Assembly (NCBI GenBank): GCA_030621515.1
Contig: JAUXHN010000018.1
Coordinates: 1-37,005, forward strand
Direction of reading: 5' to 3'
DNA: 37,005 nt
Source: Deltaproteobacteria bacterium
Lineage (GTDB): Bacteria; Myxococcota_A; Polyangia; JAAYKL01
The position numbers and the translations under genes were made by a program. Below are positions 17,301 to 25,296 of the stretch, one piece after another; position 1 is the stretch's first letter, and each line of letters starts with the position of its first letter. The notes beneath the pieces were generated by a model that searched no databases, had not been told where the DNA came from, and saw nothing but the letters and a program-made list of their open reading frames with translations.

Positions 17301-18167
17301 AAGGGCAAGGCTACGGTCACGGTGAACAAGCGCAAGGCCGCCATGCTCATCGCTGTTGCGAAGGCCAAGTACTACATTGCCGAGGTCAGGTATTTTGCGT
17401 TCAAGAAGGTCAAATTCCCTGATTTCGTCGGCTCCAGGAAGACCTCGGACAAGATCGAGAGATGGTGGAAGAAGGAACAGGGTCCGGAGAAGATCAAGGC
17501 CATGGAGAAGTGGGCCAAGGACAGGCGTCGACTTGCCAGGTGGGGGTACTACGACGAGAGCAAGTCAAGGCGCGATCAGATGAAGGAAGTCAAGAAAGAA
17601 GAGAAAAAGGAAGCTCTCGACATCCAGTTCACTTACTGGGGGGTGCACAAGCTCAAGCCGTGGATCGAAAAGAAGGCGGCTCTTCTGGAAGAGACCACCA
17701 AGCTGTTCGCCGAGGTGGCAGCGGTTCACATCCCCGAGTGGGAGATGGCGGCCGCTGCACGTGCGGGTGATATGCAGCTGCAGTTCATGAACGCGCTCTA
17801 TGATTCCCCGCTTCCGCCGTCCTTCAAGGGCGATCAGGAACTCATCGACATCTACCGCACCGAGATGGACAAGAAGGCGGAGCCTTACCGTAAAGGCGCC
17901 GTCGGCGGTTTCGCACACTGCCTCAATATCTCCACCAAGGTCAGGTGGTTCAATGAGAACTCTCTGCGTTGCGAGCGCGAGCTCAGCAAGCTGGAGCCTC
18001 TGAAATATCCGATATCACAGGAGATACGCGTGCAACCGAAGTTTGAGTTCAGTTTCTGGTCCAGGCCCGAGCCCGTGCTGGCGCTCGAGACCGAGGCCGA
18101 GAAGCGAGAGAAGAAGTTGACTGCATCTGCGGCTGAGATTTCTGCCAAGTCCGCAGAATCGAAGTAG
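14313..18167 (+). CDS. Very large exported TPR protein (GltD/AgmU-like)
   Basis: 1284 residues from the ATG at 14313, with a GGGAGG ribosome-binding site that overlaps the end of the previous gene. A signal peptide is followed by cleavage near AEA (about residue 29). A lysine run (KAKKKKKKKKG) sits near residue 75. Most of the remainder is helical TPR/HEAT-like repeats (for example HAWMAFGEYYFHEAMDVERA and AAYFIGQNYHALQSFSMAAD). A Lys/Cys-rich insert at residues 607-634 contains six cysteines. Size, export and position match GltD (AgmU), the roughly 1200-residue TPR protein of the Myxococcus gliding complex, but identity is inferred. It is codon-typical for its neighbours apart from AAG-rich stretches. 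Confidence 0.82.
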   Translation: MIRNIGLFTFVAVTAACLVLLTANRAEAEKKSSTLADEEVCIPKAVEKRVLGCPEDIDLAKGKLGGAVGTSKAKKKKKKKKGIEGPSLEKGFVQNIIESSFKRKREVRKLDILKKEIKLILRLAKQTSNENPEKAEILKRLADAYKEMYDQINFMARGLEEKIFRQKSKKEKAKMKAQQKALDKKANAYREKSIKAYVEIRNHFPDYPDYDEILFAIAYEIDQMAAQQENKKKKASYRERGRIFYQELIRNYPRSRFIPHAWMAFGEYYFHEAMDVERAMRAYEKVVEWGEENNPNYVVAMYYQAWCLFNLQEFKKTINQFNKVIQYAEANPEHREAQVVAKRSRMEMVGAFSKIGNPAQAWKFFQRVGGKLAHAMLDKLAGLYYDDGHWADAIIVFHQLEKLEIENYRGNGGDDLCHYQTMVTNAVISSRPKDEQVVEIKRQIGLSQRFASEKHDAAKIKKCNQDSIAIAWDQSTQWHLEAVGSESAPGTKDHDTMHLCIAMYDEILSKYPKLDDIEVEGFDDKTRPSRYRVAFYKAELYWTMEDWANCAPSFDAVVDMDPTGEYTSSAAYAAVLCYNKVYVKERGDKDRSRKHKLKTADKSGFKCDKTCKKCKKKECKGKKGKDKKKCFKKCEKGERIVLEVSPLTPLEKGILKSYNRYVCFVTKGEDLINIKYRRARIYYEANMFVEAAVLFRDIAVNHSTDEIAVYAANLYLDCLNALGSMVEKPIPSCYDNLSDIVDLFIDTSKKPGVDLMKDEDFAGQIKSLKVGVMRKKAESLTMRSRFKESAEIYLDIYRNYSGVYDERGMCEVLFNTAINLESARLVMSAIKVREKMIELYPKCEHSKKAAYFIGQNYHALQSFSMAADNYVSFAKKYSGEDEAPEALSNAVMFYIGLGKPDRAFSTVKTFEKNYSGRRTAETATVVFSAGYIYINDDEWERSRKWYTSYLRRYSKAKLVDEQVQANVIIGDTYWNARRRDTAKALKYYKKAVAVHDKGKATVTVNKRKAAMLIAVAKAKYYIAEVRYFAFKKVKFPDFVGSRKTSDKIERWWKKEQGPEKIKAMEKWAKDRRRLARWGYYDESKSRRDQMKEVKKEEKKEALDIQFTYWGVHKLKPWIEKKAALLEETTKLFAEVAAVHIPEWEMAAAARAGDMQLQFMNALYDSPLPPSFKGDQELIDIYRTEMDKKAEPYRKGAVGGFAHCLNISTKVRWFNENSLRCERELSKLEPLKYPISQEIRVQPKFEFSFWSRPEPVLALETEAEKREKKLTASAAEISAKSAESK

Positions 18168-18177
18168 GAGGTTACCC

Positions 18178-19758
18178 ATGCTGAAGAACGCAAAAATCAT
18201 CGTTCGGGTTACCGGGATTCTGATAGCGCTCGTGGTTCTCGGTTGCGGCGGCGCCAAGGTGAAGGGCGTAGACGGAGAGACAGGTGGAGTGGACGCCGAT
18301 GGCAAGCCAATCATCACCAAGGAAGCGCGAAAGGACTTCGACAGGGCAGTCGAGGCCTATAAAGAGGCCAAGAAAGAAGGCTGGAACGAGAAAAACTGCG
18401 AGTCCGTGGCAAAGAAATTCAGGGCCGTGGCCAAGGGGCACAACAACATGGTGGAAGCCATGTACAACGTTGGTTGCATATACGATGAATGCAAGATGAA
18501 GGACAAGGCGAAGGCCGAGTTCAAGAACACACTCAAGAAGCACGAGAAGCATCAACCGTCCATGATCCACCTGGCAATCCTCGCCCTCGAGGCGGGTAAG
18601 GATGAGGACGGGCAGGCAAAGCTGAAGGAGGCCATCCTCGCCGGCCGCAACACGCTCGAGGCGGTGCCGGCATACAACCTGGCCGCCACAATCCTGCGGG
18701 CCAAGGCCAAGGAGGGCGACGGGGAGGCCTGGAAGAAGGCTCAGAAGAACCTGCGAACCGCCCTGGCCATCGATTCCAAGTATATGCCGGCGTTATACCA
18801 ATTGACGATGCTCTATTACGACATTGCAGTGGAGTTGAAGAAGCCGTCGTACCTGACCCTGGCCAGCCTGGTGTTCAATCAGGCGGTCAAGCTCGATCCT
18901 GAGTACGCGCCCAACTATCACGCGCTGGGGCTCATCAATCTCCAGAAGAACGAGCTGGTCGAGGCCCTCAAGGCGTTCGAGGCGGCTTTTCAGAAGGACC
19001 CGAACCTCTACGAGGCCTACATGAGCTTCGGCGCCATCAACCTGAACTTCCGGGGTTATGTCGAATCGAAGAGCGCTTTTGAAAAGGCTATTGGGCTCAA
19101 ACCGGGTAGCTACGATGCACACATGGGGCTCGGAGTGGCGGCCCGCGGACTGGGCGACTTCACGCTCGCCAAGGCGGAGTACAAGAAGGCCGCGGAGATC
19201 AATCCGGCCAGAACCGATTACATCTTCAATCTCGGGCTGTTGGAGATGGACTACACCAACGACGGCACGCCGGAGGGTTACGCAAAGGCGAGCAAGGTCT
19301 TCGAGAAGTTCCTGAAGAAGGCGACCAAGGCTCACAAGAAGGATCCTGACGGCAGGAGGGGCAAGCAGATCTCCTGGTACAAAAAGGCGGAGAGACGCAT
19401 CAAGTCATGCAAGAAGGCCGAGAAACAGATCCGCGAGGCCCTGAAGGAGATGGCCGAGCTCGAGAAGATGGCTGCCGAGCAAGCCGTGATCGCCAAGGAA
19501 GCCGAGGACATGCAGAAGAAGGCCGAGGAGCTCGCCAAGGAAGAGGCCGCGGGTAAGGTTGCCAAGGGTGAAGAAGTGGACGAGGCGGCCATCGAGGCGG
19601 AGCTCGCGGCGGAGGAGAAGGCCGCGGAGGAAGCGGCCAAGGCCGAGAAGAAGGCCAAGAAGGCCGAGAAGGAAGCCGAGAAGGCCGAGGAAGAGGCCGA
19701 GAAGGATAAAAAGACTGCCGAGGACAAGGAAAAAGGTTCCGTGGACCTGGAGGGATAA
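18178..19758 (+). CDS. TPR lipoprotein (GltE/AglT-like)
   Basis: 526 residues. AGGAGG lies 6 nt upstream of the ATG. The N-terminus is a lipoprotein signal with lipobox VLGC (Cys23). Classic TPR motifs occupy about 60-360: YAPNYHALGLINLQKNELVE, PNLYEAYMSFGAINLNFRGY and SYDAHMGLGVAARGLGDFTL are consecutive 34-residue units. The C-terminal 130 residues form an Ala/Lys/Glu coiled coil (KAEKKAKKAEKEAEKAEEEA) ending in a charged tail. The architecture is that of AglT/GltE, a TPR lipoprotein of the Myxococcus gliding machinery thought to reside at the outer membrane. It is expected to dock with the large TPR protein encoded upstream. The functional assignment is inference. Confidence 0.82.
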   Translation: MLKNAKIIVRVTGILIALVVLGCGGAKVKGVDGETGGVDADGKPIITKEARKDFDRAVEAYKEAKKEGWNEKNCESVAKKFRAVAKGHNNMVEAMYNVGCIYDECKMKDKAKAEFKNTLKKHEKHQPSMIHLAILALEAGKDEDGQAKLKEAILAGRNTLEAVPAYNLAATILRAKAKEGDGEAWKKAQKNLRTALAIDSKYMPALYQLTMLYYDIAVELKKPSYLTLASLVFNQAVKLDPEYAPNYHALGLINLQKNELVEALKAFEAAFQKDPNLYEAYMSFGAINLNFRGYVESKSAFEKAIGLKPGSYDAHMGLGVAARGLGDFTLAKAEYKKAAEINPARTDYIFNLGLLEMDYTNDGTPEGYAKASKVFEKFLKKATKAHKKDPDGRRGKQISWYKKAERRIKSCKKAEKQIREALKEMAELEKMAAEQAVIAKEAEDMQKKAEELAKEEAAGKVAKGEEVDEAAIEAELAAEEKAAEEAAKAEKKAKKAEKEAEKAEEEAEKDKKTAEDKEKGSVDLEG

Positions 19759-19761
19759 AAA

Positions 19762-19782
19762 AAGTTCTTTTTAAGGGAACTT
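19762..19782 (+). other. Weak intercistronic hairpin
   Basis: AAGTTC and GAACTT (6-bp stem, extendable by G-U pairs) lie just after the TPR lipoprotein stop codon. No T-run follows, so it is more likely a processing or attenuation structure than a terminator. Confidence 0.3.
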
Positions 19783-19846
19783 ATTGAAAAGTAGATTGTC
19801 TATCGCTGCGGAAGCGCGATTTGCAAGGAGAAGGAAGGGAAGAAAA

Positions 19847-20089
19847 ATGAAGATCCTCACTGGCATTGTGGCTGGAGTAGGTTTCATGCTTCTGGTCGGC
19901 TCAGCTTTTGCGCAGGTTTCTTACGCGGAGAAAACCGAATACTCATTCGATGACGATGTGGTCACAGGCGACCTCGTCAGACCGGATGGGGAGTTGACCG
20001 TTGTTCGTAAGAAGGGAAAACAGCGAAGCCTGATTCGGGTGCGTCAGCATTTCATTCCGGAGATGCTGAAGTCCGTGGAGGACATCTAG
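19847..20089 (+). CDS. Small exported protein of the Glt-like operon
   Basis: 80 residues from the ATG at 19847 (purine-rich AAGGAGAAGGAAGGG upstream). A signal peptide ends near AFA (residue 22). The mature protein is only about 58 residues: a EKTEYSFDDDVVTGDLVRP segment, a basic patch (RKKGKQRSL) and the ending FIPEMLKSVEDI. I recall short proteins with this FDDD-GDLVRPDG pattern beside AgmX/TPR genes in myxobacteria, but cannot confirm it here. It has no cysteine and no membrane segment after the signal. Its place between the TPR lipoprotein and the FHA/TonB-like gene suggests a periplasmic accessory subunit of the same complex. Confidence 0.75.
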   Translation: MKILTGIVAGVGFMLLVGSAFAQVSYAEKTEYSFDDDVVTGDLVRPDGELTVVRKKGKQRSLIRVRQHFIPEMLKSVEDI

Positions 20090-20158
20090 TCCGAATCGGG
20101 AAATCGGTGGTTTGAGAAGGGTTGGTTCGCCAGCCATGAACAAAGATAGGAAAAGGCC

Positions 20159-22060
20159 ATGAGTGCACTGACAATCAATTTCAAGATCCTCAAAGATGGT
20201 GAAATCGTCAAGGAGGAGTCTCTCTCCAGGGACGTGATCAAGATTGGCAGGATGGCGTCAAGTCACTTGCAGATTGACGATGAAGGCATCTCGAGGATGC
20301 ATGCGGTCATCGAGGTATCCGGACCTGATGATGTGCACATTATCGACCTCGGGAGCGCCGAGGGGACTATTGTCAACGGCAAGAAGGTAAACAAATCTGT
20401 TCTGGCGAGTGGGGATAAGGTCACCCTCGGCGGAGTGGAGATCGAGGTGACCTTCTCGGCCGGAGTGCAAGAGGCAGCCGCGCCCGTGGCCCGGGCCGCC
20501 CCTCCGCCAGCGCCTCCGATGGCGCCGATGTTTGCGGCTCAGGCCGCCGCTTCGTCGCCCGCAGTGCCGGCTGCGGTTCCATCCACCGTCGGCGTTACCG
20601 CCGGGTCGATGTTCATAGATCTGAACACCGTGGAGGATGTCAACAAGCAGGCCATCGAGGTTGTGGTGATGTGGAACGGGTCTGTGCTTCAGGTCAAGCA
20701 TTTCAAAGCAGACGAAAAGAAGCCCGAGAACTTCTATATTGGTGAGGATTTCACCTGCGATTTCCCGATCCCCGCAGAGGAACTGAAGGGAGCCACAAAG
20801 GTTCCGCTGGTCGTCAACCACGTCGGAGGCGGGGCCACTGTCAGCATCCTTCCGGGCGGAGCCGGTGATGTGACCCACGAGGATGGTAAGCGGGTTTCGC
20901 TGGCGGACATGGTAAGCGGGGGTCAGGCGCAGTCGTCGGCCGAGGTTCCCGGCGGGTACAGCTTCGCGTTGCCTCCCAAGGCCAGAACAAAGATGGACTT
21001 CGGTCCGTGGACGTTCCTTGTAAATGCCGTACCCAACCCAAAGAGATTCGTGGCCCCCATTCAGCTGGATTGGACGTCGCAGATTTACACCGGGTTCTCC
21101 ATGATCCTGCACGCTGTGTTTCTGTTCCTCATCTATTTCATCCCGCCGGATCCCGAAGGCCTGTCTCTCGACTTGCTCGATGAGAACAACCGGTTCATCA
21201 AGTACATGCTCAACCCTGCGGAGATTCAGCAGGACGAAGTTCCCGAGTGGTTGAAGAAAGACAAGAAAGACGAGGAGCAGGGCGGTAAAGGAAAGCGTCA
21301 TAAGGGCGAAGAAGGCCAGATGGGTAAGCGCGACTCCAAGAAGACCGACAACCATTACGGGATCAAGGGGCCAAAGGACAACCCGAACCCGCACATGGCG
21401 CGCTCAATGGCCAAGGAGATGGCAAAGTCTGCCGGTATCCTCAGCTACCTTTCGGCGGCAAATGCACCCACATCGCCATTCGGTCAGGACACGGCTCTCG
21501 GTATCGATCCCGAGAACGCACTGGGCGCCCTGATGGGCAACCAGGTCGGCGAGAACTTCGGCTACGGTGGTCTCGGACTGCGCGGTACCGGTCGTGGCGG
21601 TGGCGGTACCGGTGAGGGCACCATCGGATTGGGTAACCTCAACACCATCGGTCACGGCGGTGGCGGCGGATCCGGTTCCGGGTACGGACGCGGCGCGGGC
21701 GGCCTCGGCGGGCGGCGCGGCAGGGCGCCCAGAATTCGTTCCGGCGCGGCGATGGTCAAGGGCTCTCTGTCCAAGGAAGTCATCCGAAGGATCGTTCACA
21801 GGCACATCAACGAGGTCAAGTTCTGCTACGAGAAGCAGCTTGCCCAACGCCCGGACCTGTCGGGTCGTGTCGCAATCAAGTTCATCATCTCCGGTACGGG
21901 AGCTGTCCAGATGGCCGCCGTTGCTTCATCCACATTGGGCAACGCCCAGGTCGAGAACTGCATCGCCCAGGCGGTGCGTCGGTGGACCTTCCCGCAGCCC
22001 GAGGGTGGAGGAATCGTCATCGTGACATATCCCTTCATGCTCACATCGCCGGAGGGCTAG
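20159..22060 (+). CDS. FHA-TM-AgmX/PglI (TonB-like) envelope protein, GltG-like
   Basis: 633 residues from the ATG at 20159. Residues about 5-100 are an FHA phosphothreonine-binding domain (VIKIGRMASSHLQIDDEGISR then MHAVIEV; NGKKVNKS). An Ala/Pro-rich linker and a second cytoplasmic region follow. A single transmembrane helix lies near 312-331 (FSMILHAVFLFLIYFI), then a charged Lys/Glu region and a Gly-rich linker (450-525). The C-terminal 100 residues are an AgmX/PglI-type TonB-like domain (EVKFCYEKQLAQRPDLSGRV and CIAQAVRRWTFPQPEGG). This is the architecture of GltG in Myxococcus, which couples a cytoplasmic FHA domain to periplasmic TPR proteins. It closes the five-gene operon. Confidence 0.88.
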   Translation: MSALTINFKILKDGEIVKEESLSRDVIKIGRMASSHLQIDDEGISRMHAVIEVSGPDDVHIIDLGSAEGTIVNGKKVNKSVLASGDKVTLGGVEIEVTFSAGVQEAAAPVARAAPPPAPPMAPMFAAQAAASSPAVPAAVPSTVGVTAGSMFIDLNTVEDVNKQAIEVVVMWNGSVLQVKHFKADEKKPENFYIGEDFTCDFPIPAEELKGATKVPLVVNHVGGGATVSILPGGAGDVTHEDGKRVSLADMVSGGQAQSSAEVPGGYSFALPPKARTKMDFGPWTFLVNAVPNPKRFVAPIQLDWTSQIYTGFSMILHAVFLFLIYFIPPDPEGLSLDLLDENNRFIKYMLNPAEIQQDEVPEWLKKDKKDEEQGGKGKRHKGEEGQMGKRDSKKTDNHYGIKGPKDNPNPHMARSMAKEMAKSAGILSYLSAANAPTSPFGQDTALGIDPENALGALMGNQVGENFGYGGLGLRGTGRGGGGTGEGTIGLGNLNTIGHGGGGGSGSGYGRGAGGLGGRRGRAPRIRSGAAMVKGSLSKEVIRRIVHRHINEVKFCYEKQLAQRPDLSGRVAIKFIISGTGAVQMAAVASSTLGNAQVENCIAQAVRRWTFPQPEGGGIVIVTYPFMLTSPEG

Positions 22061-22090
22061 ACCCTTTCAAAACACCATCCTGGAAAGGTC
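22060..22090 (+). terminator. Possible terminator after the FHA gene
   Basis: GACCCTTTC (22060-22068) pairs with GAAAGGTC (22083-22090), an 8-bp stem with one bulged C and a 14-nt loop, directly after the stop codon. The following CCGTCTTCTCCC is pyrimidine-rich but not a clean T-run. Confidence 0.35.
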
Positions 22091-22138
22091 CCGTCTTCTC
22101 CCTGAATTAGTAACAGCACCAATACGAAGATAGGAACG

Positions 22139-22166
22139 TTGACACGCGTTCACCCCTTGTTAAAGT
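22139..22166 (+). promoter_or_regulatory. hisS promoter, possibly giving a leaderless mRNA
   Basis: TTGACA (22139-22144), a 16-bp spacer and TAAAGT (22161-22166) end only 7 nt before the hisS ATG, so transcription would begin at or beside the start codon. No Shine-Dalgarno sequence is visible upstream of that ATG. Confidence 0.5.
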
Positions 22167-22173
22167 CCGTCCA

Positions 22174-23433
22174 ATGAACAGCTTGAGAACCGTCAAGGGA
22201 ATGCACGATATCCTGCCGAAGGAGATGCCCAAGTGGCATTTCCTGGAGGGAACCTTTCGTGAACTGGTCGGCAGGTTCGGTTACCAGGAGATCCGAACAC
22301 CCGTAGTGGAGCCGCTCGAGCTCTTCGTACGCGGGATAGGTGAGGTCACCGATATCGTCGAGAAGGAGATGTACGCTTTCGAGGACAAGGGCGGCGCCAG
22401 GCTCGCGCTTCGCCCCGAGGGGACAGCCTCGGCCATCCGATCGTACATTCAGCACAACATCGGCGGACAGCAGCCGATCACCAAGTTCTACTATATCGGC
22501 CACATGTTTCGCCGCGAGCGCCCCGCAAAGGGGAGATACCGGCAGTTCTACCAGGCCGGCGCCGAGCTGATCGGAGTGGAGGAGCCCACTGCGGATGCAG
22601 AGATAATCGACATGGCTGTGCAGTTCGTGGAGGCCCTGGGAATTGAGAATGTCAGCGTTCAAATAAACAGCCTGGGCGATCAGGAGACGCGCCCGCTGTT
22701 TCGAGATGCGCTTGTCGAGTATTTCACCGGGGATTTGAACAAGCTGTGCCCGGATTGTCGACGAAGACTCCAGACCAATCCCTTGAGAGTGCTCGATTGC
22801 AAAGTACCGGATTGCGTGGAGGCGGCAGCGGGGGCACCGTCTGTGCTGGACCATCTCACGGGGGAATCCGCCAGTCATTTCAATGAGTTGAAGAGACTAC
22901 TCGGTGAAAACGGGACGCCGTATCAGGTGGCGCCGAAGATGGTGAGAGGCCTCGACTACTATACCAGGACGATCTTCGAGATACAGGGCGAATCAGATAC
23001 CCTGGGATCGCAGGCCACGATCGTCGGCGGCGGACGTTACGACAATCTGGTGAAGGATCTCGGAGGAAAGCAGACTCCTACAATCGGGTTTGCCTTTGGA
23101 ATAGAGAGGCTGCTCCTCATGTTGGGTCCAGGAGCTTCCATCGCTGTGCGACCCACGATCTACGTTGCGGGTATAGGTGATGGAGGGCTGGACAGGGCGA
23201 TTGCCCTGGCCAGGACCTTAAGGAAGGCGGGAAACAAGATCGAGGTGTCGTACAGGGAGGGAAGCCTGAGGTCGCAGTTGAAGCGCGCGGATCGTTACGG
23301 ATCGATCATCGCGATTATCGCTGGAGAAGACGAAGCGGCGCGAGGCAAAGTGACCTGGCGAAACATGAAGGACGGATCTCAGGAAGAAGTGTCGTTGTCT
23401 GACCTTGACAAGCGCCTGGAGGCGCACAAGTGA
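22174..23433 (+). CDS. hisS: Histidyl-tRNA synthetase
   Basis: 419 residues, full length. The class II core starts with RTVKGMHDILP. Motif 2 is in YYIGHMFRRERPAKGRYRQF, followed by QAGAELIG. The histidine-specific signature is MVRGLDYYTRTIFEI, and motif 3 is PTIGFAFGIERL. The C-terminal anticodon-binding domain covers about 325-419. It charges tRNA-His. The insertion region holds cysteines CPDCRR and LDCKVPDC, a possible zinc site seen in some bacterial HisRS. The following gene overlaps its stop codon by 4 bp (GTGA), so the two are translationally coupled. The upstream region lacks a ribosome-binding site. Confidence 0.96.
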   Translation: MNSLRTVKGMHDILPKEMPKWHFLEGTFRELVGRFGYQEIRTPVVEPLELFVRGIGEVTDIVEKEMYAFEDKGGARLALRPEGTASAIRSYIQHNIGGQQPITKFYYIGHMFRRERPAKGRYRQFYQAGAELIGVEEPTADAEIIDMAVQFVEALGIENVSVQINSLGDQETRPLFRDALVEYFTGDLNKLCPDCRRRLQTNPLRVLDCKVPDCVEAAAGAPSVLDHLTGESASHFNELKRLLGENGTPYQVAPKMVRGLDYYTRTIFEIQGESDTLGSQATIVGGGRYDNLVKDLGGKQTPTIGFAFGIERLLLMLGPGASIAVRPTIYVAGIGDGGLDRAIALARTLRKAGNKIEVSYREGSLRSQLKRADRYGSIIAIIAGEDEAARGKVTWRNMKDGSQEEVSLSDLDKRLEAHK

Positions 23434-25238
23434 CAGACAGATACACTACCGTCGCATTGTCGGCTTTCATGCTGGCGATCATCTTCCTGCCATTCCCGGC
23501 TGTGGCCGATGATTTCGAGGAGGAAGCAGGCTTAGAGGAACCCGACGACGAGAAGGGTGGGAAATCTTCCGGCAAGGGCGCTGTCGGGTTGGACGGCATC
23601 GAGTTGAAGGAACTGGAGGAGGACTACGAGCCTAAAATCAAGCGGTTCATTATTCCGCCCTACTACTCCGAGAAATCCGAGCACGTTTCCACGACGGCCA
23701 TTTTTCCGCTGTTCTACTCCAGGCAGAGAACCGGGGAGGGTGCCCGAAAAGACCTTGGGCTCTTGCCATTCTACTGGAGATATCGCGAGGGGCCTTCGAG
23801 CGCCGACGTGTATTTCCCGTTTTATTGGCGTTTTCGAGATCCGGAGTTCAAGACGGATATCATTCCACCAGTTTACTACAATCGAGACGATCATGGATAC
23901 AACCTGGGCCTGGCGCCGCTCGTATTCCTCGGAAAAGACGAACGACGCAAGTCCGAGTATCAGGTGTTGCCGCCTTTGTTCTGGAACTTCAAGAACAAGC
24001 ACGGCGGGTTCATGTGGGCGGGATGGTACTACGATTACCGAAATCGCGGCGACAGCGATCGCGGCATTCCGCCACTGTTCTTTGCAGGCCGCAACAGGGA
24101 CAAGACATACTTGACGGTATTGCCCCCGCTCTTCTGGCGATTCACCGACGAGGTGAACTACAAGACCACAACAGTGCTACCGCCCTTCTTCTTCAGGACC
24201 AGGGAGACCGGCTGGAGTGCCGGCCTTGTGCCGTTATTGTATTTTGCCAGGGATGAGAACTGGGCGAGAACGCTGATCACACCTCTCTATTATGGAAGCA
24301 GGTGGGGTAAAGGTCGAAGCCACTATTTTCCACTGTTGCTCTCTTACTATCGTCACGCCCCCAACCTTTCTCAGGGTGGCGTCGCGATCTTTTATCACTG
24401 GTACGAAAAGGAAGGCGACTATCTCAAGATGTACTCGCCCCTGCTGTGGAGATTTGGCAACGAGCGGACCGACGACAGGAGTTTGCTGGTTCCGCCGATC
24501 TTCTACAAGCGCGACACACCGGTTTCCGACGACACCATGGTCGGGCTCGTTTACTGGAATTTCCACGAGCACTATCGGGAGCGCACCTTTGCGCTCATGC
24601 CCATCTTCGGTCACAACTGGAGCCTGCACGAGAAAAGATGGCGCACATGGGTGGCGCCGACCTTCGACGTCGGGGTTCACCCGGACGGCTATCACGCGCG
24701 CATTCATCCGATCTTCTACCTGGGCCGTGGAAAGCGGGACAACCACTTGGTGCTCGCGCCGATCTTCTGGCGATTCGTGGATGAGGAAGACAGGAACACG
24801 GTTGTTTTTCCCCTGATCTGGAACTTCCGGGATCTGGCGCACAACTCTCTGGACAGGGCGTTCTTCCCGCTCTGGTGGCAGTTCGACGATTATCGCCGCC
24901 ATGACTACAAGCGTGTGTTCTTCCCGCTGGTGTGGGACTTCAACGATGAGAAGAACGAAGAGAGGTCCACGGTCGTGTTGCCGCTGTTCTGGAGAGATCG
25001 CGATCCTGTCAGCACCATGACCGGGGTCTTCAATGTTGTCTTGCACAAGGGCGAGATCAAGGAGAACCCCTTCTGGACGTTCCAGATCTTCCCGTTCATT
25101 GCGATGGGAAAACCGCCCGCGCCACAAGGTGCTTACTGGTCGTTCCTGGGCGGACTCGCCGGCTGGCGCCGCCAGGGCAGCACCAAAGAGTTGAAAATCC
25201 TCTGGATACCCTTCGACCTGACCAAGGACGAGGAATAG
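23430..25238 (+). CDS. Exported protein made of about two dozen aromatic PLFWRF-type repeats
   Basis: 602 residues from a GTG overlapping the hisS stop. A signal peptide (AVA, about residue 26) is followed by an acidic, Gly/Lys-containing spacer (27-70). From about residue 70 to 560 there is a tandem array of roughly 18-20-residue units, each with a hydrophobic-Pro-Leu-aromatic-aromatic core and an Arg/Asp turn: IFPLFYSRQR, YFPFYWRFRD, VLPPLFWNFKN, VLPPLFWRFTDE, LAPIFWRFVDEE, VFPLIWNFRD, FFPLVWDFND. The pattern suggests short beta hairpins, as in a beta-solenoid or an outer-membrane barrel. No known family was recognised. Coupling to hisS may be only transcriptional convenience. Confidence 0.8.
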   Translation: MTDRYTTVALSAFMLAIIFLPFPAVADDFEEEAGLEEPDDEKGGKSSGKGAVGLDGIELKELEEDYEPKIKRFIIPPYYSEKSEHVSTTAIFPLFYSRQRTGEGARKDLGLLPFYWRYREGPSSADVYFPFYWRFRDPEFKTDIIPPVYYNRDDHGYNLGLAPLVFLGKDERRKSEYQVLPPLFWNFKNKHGGFMWAGWYYDYRNRGDSDRGIPPLFFAGRNRDKTYLTVLPPLFWRFTDEVNYKTTTVLPPFFFRTRETGWSAGLVPLLYFARDENWARTLITPLYYGSRWGKGRSHYFPLLLSYYRHAPNLSQGGVAIFYHWYEKEGDYLKMYSPLLWRFGNERTDDRSLLVPPIFYKRDTPVSDDTMVGLVYWNFHEHYRERTFALMPIFGHNWSLHEKRWRTWVAPTFDVGVHPDGYHARIHPIFYLGRGKRDNHLVLAPIFWRFVDEEDRNTVVFPLIWNFRDLAHNSLDRAFFPLWWQFDDYRRHDYKRVFFPLVWDFNDEKNEERSTVVLPLFWRDRDPVSTMTGVFNVVLHKGEIKENPFWTFQIFPFIAMGKPPAPQGAYWSFLGGLAGWRRQGSTKELKILWIPFDLTKDEE

Positions 25239-25248
25239 CCTTTTCTCT

Positions 25249-25277
25249 TTGATTTGGTGGTATCCTGTCATTATGTT
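25249..25277 (+). promoter_or_regulatory. Promoter of hicBA
   Basis: TTGATT (25249-25254), a 17-bp spacer and TATGTT (25272-25277) precede hicB. The ribosome-binding site GAGGT (25286-25290) is 6 nt before the ATG. HicB-type antitoxins usually repress their own promoter, so an operator is expected here; none is evident. Confidence 0.5.
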
Positions 25278-25296
25278 TTTATAAAGAGGTGGCAGG

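Noticed and set aside
24234-25271. 345-codon open frame antisense to the aromatic-repeat gene
   Set aside because: Shadow frame; the plus-strand frame has a signal peptide, coupling to hisS and regular protein repeats.
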